The translations under genes and the position numbers were made by a program. From Hyphochytrium catenoides (taxonomy: Eukaryota; Sar; Hyphochytriomycetes; Hyphochytriales; Hyphochytriaceae): a DNA stretch of 48,774 nt. This document shows positions 34,405-45,000 of this stretch, one piece after another (the stretch's first letter is position 1; each line of letters opens with the position of its first letter). The stretch is taken from contig FLMG01003780.1 in the NCBI GenBank assembly GCA_900088475.1, positions 1-48,774 of the forward strand. Reading direction: 5' to 3'. The notes under the pieces are model-generated. The model was not told the DNA's origin. It did not search any database and saw only the letters and a program-made list of their open reading frames with translations.

Positions 34405-35291
34405 CAGAGATTAGGAGGCCATAGGTTATATTGTAAATATCTGTTAATGTGTAGCACTATCACCCAGCAAGTCCTTAAGCTCGTTCACTCTCATTCTCGA
34501 GACATGTTGCCTTCCTCGCTTCACAACTGCTTGGTCACTCTGTACAAGAGGGACCTCATTCGTCGGAGCTATTGTCAAAAGCAAGCGGTTGCTTAGCCAC
34601 GCATACGTGGTCCTCCACCTCTACCTAATTCTATGCTGTGAAGCTTGAGGCACACTCTCTCTCAGGATAGAGAAGCCACGCTTGCACATTACCAGTGCCT
34701 TCCATTCCAGCTTATAGTTCGTTGTAATGCACACGCCTGATCAAAAACTCTAATGATGCTCGAGACAACCATCCTCTAGCGTGAGAAACTTATCAGGCCC
34801 AAGGTCTCGCGCCATCTTTTGGCTCTGTTCCTTCAGAGCATCAAGACAGACAACAGCCAATGACCCCAACGCTCAGAAGAACTCAATAAAGGTCTGCGCA
34901 AGGACCGTTTACTCTTTAGCCTTTAGATTTCTCGGGGCCTTGTCCAGAGCTTTTCGCAGCCTTTTCAGAGCAAAAAGGTAGACAAGAGGCAGGAGGAGAA
35001 TGAGAGACACACTTTTCAGAGGAACCCCAGGAGTCAAGCATTCACCAGACCTACCCTCAGCGTTGATATGAGGTGAATTCAGGCTTCCTCCTGGATCGCG
35101 TGGGAACTGAATGGTGGGCTATGGCCAAGTATGGGGAATATTGTAGAGACCATCGGGGAAGACGGAGCGAGGATGAAGATTATTGCCCAGAAAGTCAATA
35201 AGTATATGGAGATTCAGCTCGCAACAACGAGCCTGCGCAAGCCTCTGAGTATGCACTCTATGGTATAGAGGGTAAGTGTACCATAGGAAGG
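34405..35291. other. Spacer before the mL49 gene
   Basis: No recognisable gene. The frame at 34781-34981 has no domain and no splice partner. The segment contains the 3'UTR of the upstream gene and the mL49 promoter. Confidence 0.5.
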
Positions 35292-35937
35292 ATGCAGAGG
35301 GCCGCTGTCATTATCGGAACAACCCTTGGGCGTGTGCCTTCGAGGACAGTTCTCAAGAAGTTTCAGAACCATCCAGCCAACCTTAAGCGCCTTGCTAAAC
35401 TCGGCATTAAGCCTAAGCGAGTGCAAGAAATCGAGTCTATCTCACCTTTAGTGTATAAGCCTACCTACAAGCCTCCTCTGGTGGCATTCAATGGCTGGAG
35501 CCCAGCACCGCCCGCAGAAGTTGCGGCAGAATTGCTTAAGGATGTCCCATTTCGAGTATGTTAGCACTGCTTTAAAACGCTTGGCAAGGCGTGACAAGAA
35601 GCTCATTTGTCTCGCGTGTGATCTCTTATTGCAGGTAGAGCGGACTGGCAATAAGTTCCTTCCTATCTATAGTGACTACAAGAATGGCAACACGCGGGCG
35701 CTGACGATAGTGAGGAAGATCTCTGGAGATCTAAATGTAGGTGTCTGCTTCTCGTGTTCGGAAGTTTCTCTCTTAAGTCATCATTCTAATCTCCCCGCTC
35801 CGTACCGCTAGATATTCAGTAAGGAGCTGTCCAAAGTATGCGAAGGCCGGCCAGTAGTAAAGAAGCATAACCATGTGGAAGTGAAGGGCAATCATAGCGT
35901 TCGAGTTAGAAAATGGTTAGTTGGTTTGGGCTTTTAA
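35292..35937 (+). CDS. MRPL49: Mitochondrial large-subunit ribosomal protein mL49 (Img2)
   Basis: Three exons join in phase 0: 35292-35555 (donor GTATGT), 35635-35736 (donor GTAGGT) and 35812-35937, giving 163 aa. The second and third exons carry the Img2/mL49 core: VERTGNKFLPIYSDYKNG, then TRALTIVRKISGDLN, then VEVKGNHSVRVRKWLVGLGF at the C-terminus, which matches the family's ending of a beta strand, G-N/D-H and a final KxWLxxxGF. The first 88 residues are basic and would serve as mitochondrial targeting and N-terminal extension. The protein should sit in the mitochondrial 54S/39S subunit. Introns are very short (79 and 75 nt). Confidence 0.88.
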
Positions 35938-38230
35938 GCCTCGCACGTTTACCTGCACATGGCACTTTCGAAGCGTCGTTCCATGCTGGATGGCGATCAA
36001 AGACGGCCCCTACTTACGGAGCTGTAAGTAGACATCTTTGGATTGCTGATCCGTTATCGCATTGGCCGTTACCCTCAGGAACGTGTGATCGCACAGGAAA
36101 AAAGGAGGGAAATGAGGCCAGCACACGCAGGCACTATGTATATTTCGCTATTAATCTGAAGTGCGATGCAGTGGGATCTTCGTCAAAGGCGCTGTGCATC
36201 TCTCTTGAGCCTCTTATGGTGGTCCGCGCCTGCCTCATAAATATTTCTTCACTCTCCTGCTACTCTGTAAGCACGAAGTTCTGAGACTGCTTCCCCCTGT
36301 TAACTGTATGCTGAGGAAGGAGCAGCATCTTTCTACCAAGTCGGCAAAAACTATCACCCTTGCCATAAATACCTATCGTTAGCCTCTCCCGTATAAGAGT
36401 CTTTAATGCCAGCTGGCCCAACCATACCTATACCTAGGAAAACGGCTAATATTCGGCAGTGCGACGCCAGACAAAGCCCCGGATCTAAGGAGCTGCTGGT
36501 GCATAAGTGACCGGATGATAGCCGCCCCCACCCCAAAACCCCAAGTTGAAGCGCAGGCACAAAATGCGACCTACTTTGCGATGATAGGAAGACTGTTGAA
36601 GATGTTGCCGTCCGCTATACGGTATTAGTGTTTTGGGATAGCGAAGGCTAAGCCGGGGCCAGGGTTTCCTAAGACAGCCTCATACTGACGTCTCTCCCAC
36701 ACTGAACGACCCTGCCGGACCGCCGGGGAATAGTTTAGTTAGTGGACAGAACTTATGCATTGTGGATCTCGTCAGCCATAGCATATATCTTCGGCACTAT
36801 GCGCGGCGATTACCAATAAAGAAATTCCGTATCGGCCTCTGCTTAACCAAGCTCTGGTAGGAGAGAAGAGAATACATGGATGGTCTATTAGCAGGAGCAA
36901 GCAGCTTGCCGAAGAGTGATAACTCTTTCCATAGTGACATGCCCTTGGAGTACACTAGAGCCCTAGGGATGTCCGAACACTGCCCTACGAACTCTGTTAG
37001 AGACTGAACCGCGAATCGAAAGGCTTCAAATGGTGGCATTATTACTATGACGTTGAGTTAAAGCGACACATGACACGTGCGCTGCTGCAATAGAAACTAC
37101 ACTCTTTGATAAGCCTGGCCTGCTTGTCGCCGCATCTCGTCGGTCCCAGCACAGACGGCTAATGCCTCGTAGTAGTGTCCGGAACCCCAACCCTATGCGG
37201 TCTTTATTAGTGGGATCAGTTCGGATTCCTCTTTCATTGATCCCTTGTGAACAGTGCAACACCAATCTCTTTCTCTTTATCCTGTGCGTCGACGATAACA
37301 GGAGAGCCTTTGACCTTTGATACCTAGGATGTGAGGAGCACGTTGTAGCTCATAACCCTCAGGTTTTGAGTACGAGAAACAGCACAAGCACGCAACCGAT
37401 TTGTGTGAGCAGTACTCTCCCATGTTTGTCGAAGAGTGCCCAACATTTCAAGTAAAAAGTGTCCGTGATTGACACGAAATCCCCCATGTCCACGAAAATA
37501 AACTCGTCTGTCTCTGTGCATCGACAACACCACGCTGTTTTTAGATTTTAGAATAGGGATAGATCCTTTCCGAATGACAGCATCTTTTTTCACCATATTC
37601 GCCGTGCAGTTTTGTTACTGTACAATGGTACTGCTGGCTCCGAGTTCTATTTTGGTCTATAGAAAATGTGAGACAGAAATAGGTCTAGCCTTACTACAGC
37701 ACCCGCAGTTGTTAGGCATTTCTACACACAGGTGCTCGGTTCAGCCAATCAGCGTTGGCCTTTGGGTTCCTGCCTCTCATCCGATCCGCATCATGGTTGA
37801 CGGAAAGACTACCGAAAAGAGTATTTTTAGCAGGGGCGGTCAAGATTTAGGAATGGTGGGGCCGTTCTTCGCTGGTATGCACCTTCATAAATAGATCCAA
37901 GAGGTTAAAGTCTCGGAAGGTAAGAAAGGTATGCGAAAGAGCGAGGACAGGGAAGAGGCACAGACATAGCATTGGAAATTCAGTTTCCCTCAATTGAAAC
38001 AGAACAGAACCTCAACCTCAGGACTATTACTACTTGTGTTGAACCGATGTTCTGTACGATCCTCATAATCCATAGCCTTATTACTAATCCATTTCAGCCC
38101 GCCTCTGCCCCTTCTGAAAAAACATTCTCATTCTTCAACTTCCAACGCAATCCTGAACCCGCCCAACGCAAAAGCGATTACTGCAGACCTTAGAGAGAGA
38201 CCATCCCGTCAAAACAAGAGATCGACCAGG
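35938..38230. other. 2.3-kb segment without a recognised gene
   Basis: Frames such as 36797-37039 (-), 37324-37596 (-) and 37574-37894 (+) were read. None contains a known motif or connects to another exon. No terminal repeats were spotted, although an old degraded element cannot be excluded by eye. Confidence 0.45.
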
Positions 38231-38746
38231 ATGAGTACCATGACGATATCCTCGTTAAATCCATACGCACCAGAGTTTGTGCCGACTGTTCATGCCCGCC
38301 GAGCCTGTGAGCCGGGACCTAATGGATTCATCCTCATGGAGACGAATGCCTCCTTACCCTACGTAAATGTTCCAGACGAGGAGCTTTTCGACCAGCATCT
38401 CTATCCTGTCACCGAGAGCGACTTGGAGGAGCTAATTGCAGCAGATGCGATGAACGAGTACCTCGCAGAGCTCGAGCTGATGGAGAGGGAAGAAGAGCTC
38501 CATTTTCTTCTCCATTCTAAAATCGATAGAAATGTCGTTCAGAAGCTGGTACAAGCAGCAGCTAACAGAAGAAACAACCATCAGCAGGCTGGCCGCAAAG
38601 TGCAGGGCCACAAGCATCAGCAGTCTGACGTCAATGCCGCCAAGCTGAAGGCCAAGGCCGACATGAAGAAGATGATGAAATCATCGAACAACTCGCCCCG
38701 CGCTTCTCAACGTCGCCACATTCAGCAGCCTTCCAACCATCGGTAA
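38231..38746 (+). CDS. PAM2-motif protein, likely poly(A)-binding-protein partner
   Basis: A single-exon 171-aa protein. Residues 7-18 (SSLNPYAPEFVP) match the PAM2 consensus with the key Leu9, Ala13, Glu15, Phe16 and Pro18. This motif docks into the MLLE domain of poly(A)-binding protein. Residues about 60-115 form a charged, probably helical segment (DLEELIAADAMNEYLAELEL), and the C-terminal third is basic and Gln/Asn/His-rich. The organisation resembles small plant PAM2 proteins of the ERD15/CID group, but I see no specific orthology. It probably acts in cytoplasmic mRNA stability or translation. The stop TAA is embedded in CG|GTAAGC, a good splice donor, so an alternative 3' exon is possible. 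Confidence 0.78.
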   Translation: MSTMTISSLNPYAPEFVPTVHARRACEPGPNGFILMETNASLPYVNVPDEELFDQHLYPVTESDLEELIAADAMNEYLAELELMEREEELHFLLHSKIDRNVVQKLVQAAANRRNNHQQAGRKVQGHKHQQSDVNAAKLKAKADMKKMMKSSNNSPRASQRRHIQQPSNHR

Positions 38747-39526
38747 GCCTGGTAGGGTGGCCGGTCACGGTTACAGCTCCTTTCAAGAAAGAAAAGAAAA
38801 ATATACGGGTAACGAAAGAGGCAGCCTTGAGCTGTCAATGCAAGAAGCAGACTTCCAGTTTCTGCCAAAGCCATTCCAAGCTGAAGAGCTGAACCCAGGT
38901 TAGGGTTAGTACTAGTTCTACTTGTTAGCTATCAAATAGGGCATATGGGAGAGCCGCTCTGTGTTGGCGTCTGTCATGCCCACGCTTATACCATAAAAAT
39001 GTAAGATAACGATGTAAAAGGAGGTGTAACTTTAACATATTGAACGTGCCTGAGTGTCACCTTGCCCTTTCTCTCTCTGTCTCTCTCTTCAGGACAGTCA
39101 TTGGGCGCAAGTCGTTAACACTTTCCTCGTTTCCTTCCCCTCCGATGCTGTCGTTGTCATTGACCCTAATCTCTTCCTTTTCCTTCGCCTTCTCATACTC
39201 TCGTTGTCGTCTCCTAGGGTATCTATAGCACCCTGCCCAGTCCCTTGATATGAGCCAGCTTCAGAACTAGGCAATCAAGGGAGAGGCGCTCCTGGCTGAT
39301 GCATTGATCATAAACGCCACAGTCTAGCGTCTGATATGATTGTGTTTAGAGCTAGAAACAGTGCCTTTGCTGCAAGCTGACGCTTCAGAAGAAAAAGCCA
39401 CTAACACATCATAAGAAAGAATAAAGAACGAGAGACAGGTAAACTGCGCTGTTGGAAAAAGATCTTGACTACAAAGATGGGAAAGCAAAAGCTACCAGGA
39501 AAGAGGTCCGATAAAGCTTGAGCTAT
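38747..39526. other. Spacer with a strong polypyrimidine-AG site
   Basis: No confident gene. A long CT run ends in CAG at 39092 and resembles a 3' splice acceptor. The following frame to 39228 is Ser/Leu-rich and not convincing as protein. Confidence 0.45.
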
Positions 39527-39961
39527 TTAGCCATGTGACTGAGGGCCATGAAAAACAGCCTCAATGTTGTTGCCATCCAGATCGTAGACAAACGCTCCAT
39601 AATAATTTGGATGATAGTGAGCCCTGATGCCAGGCTTTCCGTTATCCCTGCCGCCAGCTTTGATGGCAGCTTCATAGAATTGATCCACCTCTTCCTGGCT
39701 CTTTGCTCGGAAGGCTACATGCACATTGGTATTCGCATGAAGAGCCGAGTCGCTCTTGGAAGATGTTGCCTCTTTCCCCTCTTTCAACCAAGATATCCAG
39801 AAGTCTGGAGAGCCTGGGACACCAAAGCCAGCAACCAGGTGTTCCCCATCTTTCACTTTCATGTCATAAATAAGCTCATATCCAAGAGGAGCCAGGGCCG
39901 TCAGGTAGAATGCCTTACTCTTCTCATAATCAGCCACGCTAAAGCCAATGTGGTCCAACAT
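39527..39961 (-). CDS. Glyoxalase/VOC-superfamily protein
   Basis: An intronless 144-aa protein forming a complete single-domain vicinal oxygen chelate fold with two beta-alpha-beta-beta-beta modules. It starts MLDHIGFSVADYEKSKAFY and ends with YDLDGNNIEAVFHG. Candidate metal ligands are His4, the His in NVHVAFRA and the Glu in NNIEAVF. It resembles the bacterial and fungal glyoxalase/bleomycin-resistance/dioxygenase group. The reaction cannot be assigned from sequence. It is the only minus-strand gene in the right third of the window and, with the PAM2 gene, one of only two without introns. Transfer from bacteria or fungi is possible but unproven. Confidence 0.85.
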   Translation of the reverse strand: MLDHIGFSVADYEKSKAFYLTALAPLGYELIYDMKVKDGEHLVAGFGVPGSPDFWISWLKEGKEATSSKSDSALHANTNVHVAFRAKSQEEVDQFYEAAIKAGGRDNGKPGIRAHYHPNYYGAFVYDLDGNNIEAVFHGPQSHG

Positions 39962-42003
39962 GTTGCTTGGCTGATGGTAACCGGGAAGGGTAATGTACGT
40001 TGAGGGGTGTTGGTTATGTATATCCTTGAAGTTGGAGTATCACTTGCGCCGTAGCTTGGAAGTTGGAGAGTGATGAGGAGAAAACAAAACTAGTGAGAAG
40101 GTGGTGGCAGCTCAAAAAAGACCCTTTTAAGATACTGATACCTCTACCTAGAAAGAACTAGAGGGCAGTGGGCTGAAGAAGAAGGTAGATAGACGAGTGA
40201 ACGACAGGATCAGAGGAAGAGGCGGGAGCTTGCAGCTTCGTGAAAAGGCGCCAAGATACCGCTGCTACTAGGAAAAAGACGGCGCATCATCAGTAGCAAG
40301 AGACAAGAGAACCTAAAGCACCTGATGATGGGACCTTCACTCGTTGATGTTGGCAAAGGATTCTGATCGCAAGGAAGGATAGCGCCACCTTCCAATAAAT
40401 GTGACGAGTGCATCTTCAGCCTATTGCTATTAACTATGGAATACCCCACCCTCCTTGACATTCGTTTATTGTACGGCCCTTTCACGAGGATAATAACTCC
40501 TCCATGATAGAGCGGGAAAGAAGAAGGAAGACCTACCGCCAACAGAGCTCATAACCAAGAAGAGGCAATCCTAGGCAGCAGCGCTCTTCTGTCTCCCCTT
40601 CTGCCTCCCTCTTCGTTCCCTTATGATCATCCCAACCTTCTTTATTCATACTTTCCCTCTGCTGTTAGCTTTCATCTGTGTCGCTATCGTCCTCTCGGTG
40701 TCTCTTGTTGTCAGATTCTTCTCCCCCGCAGTGCAGAAGCGGCAACAGCAAATAAGAAATAATCTTTTCCTCCGTCATCATCATCGCCATTATTGCATCA
40801 TTATCAATATGAGGCTAAAGGAGAGAAGGCGCCTGTCGACGACACCTTAGCAGCAGGAAACTTAGCTTGTCGCTTCGGTACTACGAGCAGCCTACCACTA
40901 CTGCTGCGTGCCTGTCCTACTTCCCCGCACGACTAATAACCATCTAACTACTTTGGTGCTCTTTTTTCTTTGGGCCCATTATTATCGTTCCATCTCTTCT
41001 TGCATCCCTCGTTGCCTCTCCTCGCGCCACTAGTCGACGACAGGACAGCTTCTACAACAATGTGATCCAGCTGCCTGCTCCCTATTCCTGCAGGAACAGG
41101 GTGAATGTTAAAGGTCTCTCAGTTGACAAAGACGATAACTGACAAACTAGTATTACGTCTTAGTATCAACAAGAGGGCGGATGCTATATTAGCAGAACTT
41201 TATTATAAGAGGATGGATCTGCTGGGCATGGAAGAAGGGCATGCATAGCTGCAGGTAATGATGAGATAAAACCCCGCTCTTCTTAAATAGAAAGTAATCT
41301 CACTCACCGCCGCCGCTGCGACGCAGGCTCCACTGCTCTTTCTTCTGCTGACTGTTGTGAGGACGAAAATTGTTGATCAATACTTAATTTATGATGCTGA
41401 AAACTTGAGGAGGACGGCTTTGTCGATACAGCCGCTCGCGAAGGCCGAGATCTGCCAATGATGAACGGAGACGGACTAATAGCAATGACAATGATTGGTG
41501 ATTGCTTGTGGCATGACCGATGATGATAGACAGATCATATTGAAGAATTACTGGAGGATCGCATCGCAGTGAGATCATCATGATTTCCCCCCAAGTCCTG
41601 GACTAGTAGCCGGTAACCTCTATACGGCATGTTCCTTTGACCGTTAGCCGCTTCATCTTCCCGCAGCTTGCTCCCTTCCACTTTGGTCAGCTCCTTCTCA
41701 TCTTCACCTTCTGAAGGCAATAGCAGCGGTGGTGCAACACCTAGCAGGTAACAGCAGCATCGATTGCGTCTCTCTCCCGCATTCTCTCTGTCTTTCTCCT
41801 CGCTCATCTTCATCTCAACCTCCATCTTCATCATCTGGAACTCAGACGCTTGCCAGCGCTACGGCTGTGTGGGCTAGCAGAGCTTCCTGCCATGAAGCGC
41901 AGCGATAATGGAGTCAGATAGCGTAGCAGCCTTGACAGCGAATCGCAAGGGGTACAAACTGCTCCACTTGCAAGCGGAGCTCTAGAGCTCAGACTGGAAG
42001 AGC
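39962..42003. other. Spacer between VOC gene and VPS8
   Basis: Contains the divergent promoters of the minus-strand VOC gene and plus-strand VPS8. A hydrophobic 75-codon frame at 40623-40850 (+) and a 99-codon frame at 41535-41834 (-) are present. Neither shows a domain, and only the second is listed separately. Confidence 0.45.
41535..41834 (-). CDS. Doubtful small protein divergent from VPS8
   Basis: A 99-codon frame with a true ATG (MMKMEVEMKMSEEKDRENAG), an acidic/basic N-terminus, a Cys cluster (CCCYLLG) and a Ser-rich end. It starts 170 bp from the VPS8 start on the opposite strand, a common position for a divergent gene. There is no homology I recognise, and the DNA around it is rich in simple triplets. 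It may be chance. Confidence 0.2.
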   Translation of the reverse strand: MMKMEVEMKMSEEKDRENAGERRNRCCCYLLGVAPPLLLPSEGEDEKELTKVEGSKLREDEAANGQRNMPYRGYRLLVQDLGGNHDDLTAMRSSSNSSI

Positions 42004-45000
42004 ATGGCGTCAGTGCGAGAAGTACAGTCGGTGGATGCCATTCTGGCGCAGGAGGATGACGATGACGGCATCGACTATAGTAAAGACATCAATCTTGAGG
42101 ATATTCTCCGGGAGGAGCCAGACGAAGAGGATCAGACGTAAGAGAGATGATTTCTCGGATACCCAGGCCGCTGTACTGACTATTAGCACCTCCTTCCCGT
42201 ATTCCCGCGCACTTCAGCCTTCTCAAGCTCAGTAGCATCAAGCTCGGGCTCCTGACCGAAAGCCCCGAGGTTCCCGTTGGCGGAGAGGTAACCTGCTCCC
42301 TCTATTGTCTAGGGTGCGTGGCAGGCACTTATCGTAGTTTCACGCTCAGCGGAGTAAGAGCAACCTCGTGATTCAGAGATTGCAAAGAATCGTGCAAGAG
42401 GAAGAGGGTCGGAAGGATGATCCCAAGAGCTCAGCAGACTCGGAGCTGGACATACAGCTCTTTTATCAACAGCCCACACTACCTGGCAAGGGGAGAAGCT
42501 CCCCTCGCAGCCGCTCAGGAAGGGGCTTGGGCTCGCCCAAGGCAGAGAAAGAGACTCGAAGCCCCTTAGAGCTAGCGGAGGTAGCCTCAGTCAACTACGC
42601 TGCTCAGCTCCTTTCTCCACCTTTTCTACCGCATTTACCCGATAGGAAGTTGCGATCTTAAATGACCCTCACTCTTCCCCTATGAGTAGCGCCTTGGCGT
42701 AGCTCTTTCAGAGCTCGACCCCCCGTCGGCAGTGCTTTCTTGCGTTTATTTGTGCATTGCTAACCCTCTTTCACTTTGTCGGTGTTGGCAAATATCTACT
42801 GACTCGATCACCATGTTATTCTTGCTGTCTGACTTCATAGGAGCGTGAACAGCGCCTGCTTTCTGTCGGAAATACCGAGATGTTCATGCCCCTGGGAGTC
42901 AAGCGGAGACTTAGATCTAAGCCCAGAAGACGCACACGGTCTCTGGCACAGCCTACCAAAGAGGAGGAGAGGCATCACCGAGAGAAGTACGGAACATGGT
43001 CCATTTCGCCCCTCGTTGACTTTTGCTTAGTTAGCCCTCTACACTTTCGCTTCCAGTGGTCACTGCCAACTCAGCATGACTACGACACCTCCAGCGTTAC
43101 CTGAAGCTACTCATCATAATAGCTCTCTTGCTGTTCTTTTGGTCATCAAACAGTCGTTAAAGTCGCTCCTGTATACTCCATGACGTTAGGGCTGTGCTAT
43201 TTATTTCGTCACTCTGCGTCCGCCCCCCCGTTTGCTTTGTCCCTCATCCCTCCCACTCTGTCTTTCTCAGCGAACCTTCCTCCCAAGAGAACGCTGTGGC
43301 TGGCGCCCTTCGCATCGAAGATTTGGAGCGCATTGGGCTGCAGCTACAGAAGAACGCAAACTTTAAGGATAAAGGCCCAGGCACACCCACTGCAATCTCC
43401 ATCCATTCAAAGTTTATCGCCATAGGAACCTCAGGCGGGTATATCCTGCTCTTTGATCACTTCCAGAATGTAAGAAGGATCTCCCATCCAAATACACGGT
43501 CAAAACTTTTGCGGTCTCTTCTCCCGCACTACTCCCGTTCCTCTTACTCACGCATTATCTTCTAGGGCCTCTGTACTGACGGGGCTCCCAATGACATCTG
43601 TCTCTTTGTGCTGTCCCTGGAGTCCCTTCTTTGGCTGTCATAGCTTCTTGCTCCACCTCCTTAGACCTCCTTTGTAACATGGAGTAATCATGCTTCTCCT
43701 TTGATTAGGTCCGCCAAGTGCTGGGCAATGCCTCCGACGCTCAAAGCGATGGCGCTGTTACTGCGCTAGATGCCTCAGGAGGCAATGACTATCTTGTTTC
43801 TGGGTATCACTCGGGGCGAGTGGTGCTTTGGGACATGATCCGGGGAACAGCACTGAAAGCTATCACAGAGGCTCACAGTGCGCCGATTGTCTTTGTGAAG
43901 TTCTGGAGAGAGAAGAGTCCAGCGGTACTCGCAGTGGATAACAAAGGAATAGTGAACAAGCTATCTTTCTCCCTGGTGATGTTTATATGGAATACTTCTA
44001 CCGAGACGATACTGGATGGCGCCGGGGTGATTCCTGCGCTGTCTATACTTCCCCCTGCCCGGGTGTCTGGTAGAGGGGAGAAGGGCCATCCCTTGGAGCA
44101 GTATTCTCTCGCTGCTCTCAGTAGCGAGAAGAGCACCTTTGTATTTGCGATAGAACCAGAAGTGAAGGTGGTCTATAAATGGGGAAAGCCAGGTGCGTGA
44201 ACAGATTGGACCTCGCCTTAGTTGCGCTCTCGCACTACGTTCATCGCTCTTCTTGTCCTCTAGCTTTTCAGCTTTTTGTCCTCAGCGTCTCTGCAATCCA
44301 GCCCATCGCCCGATTGTCTTAGTCTTTATATTTGTGGGCTGTTGGCTCATCAACGACTGGGTCCCCGCTATGACTTCTCTGGTCAGGCGTTCTTTCCCTA
44401 GCTCATACACACATTTAACGTTTCCCCTTTTTGCTTATGAAGAGAAAGTCCGCGCTCGTGATGGAATGCTGCCGGTGCTAGATTTTAATTGGGCTGCGGT
44501 TGGCGGAGACGCTAACCAAGCTGATGCGGTGCTGGCACGCGGCTGGGGCAAATATGTGCAGCTGTTACACGTGAGCTGCTGCTATATCTTCTCTCTCTGA
44601 TCCGCCTTGTTTTCCGTATGACACCCGTAGTTCTCGTAATTGTTGAAGATCTTAGTGGTGCCAAAAAAACAGCGTTACTGAGCGTTTTCGCTCTTGCCAA
44701 TCTGACTCTCCGCCATGCCGATTCTTTGTTATTGCGCACTCTGTCCAGGTTGTCCTTCCAGGAGGTGCTCAGCATAGTCACTCGGAGCACGGTTGGCCCC
44801 ACTTTCGGGTAGGCGGAGAGCTAGAATGCTCGTCGGAGGTAGTAGCCATTCAGTGGCTAAATGATCAGGTGTGACCGCTTTCTCAGTCTCCTCTGTCGCT
44901 GGTTAGCGTACCTACTGCGATAGGAATACACTTTTAGGACCAACCTTACCTGTCGTCGAACCCTTCTCCCATATCATCGCAGATCCATAGCTTGCATGGG

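Noticed and set aside
36797-37596. Minus-strand frames as remnants of a transposon
   Set aside because: No catalytic motif, no terminal repeats and no second copy in the window.
40623-40850. Small hydrophobic frame resembling a membrane peptide
   Set aside because: The hydrophobic stretch comes from CT-rich DNA, there is no conserved motif, and no exon partner was found.
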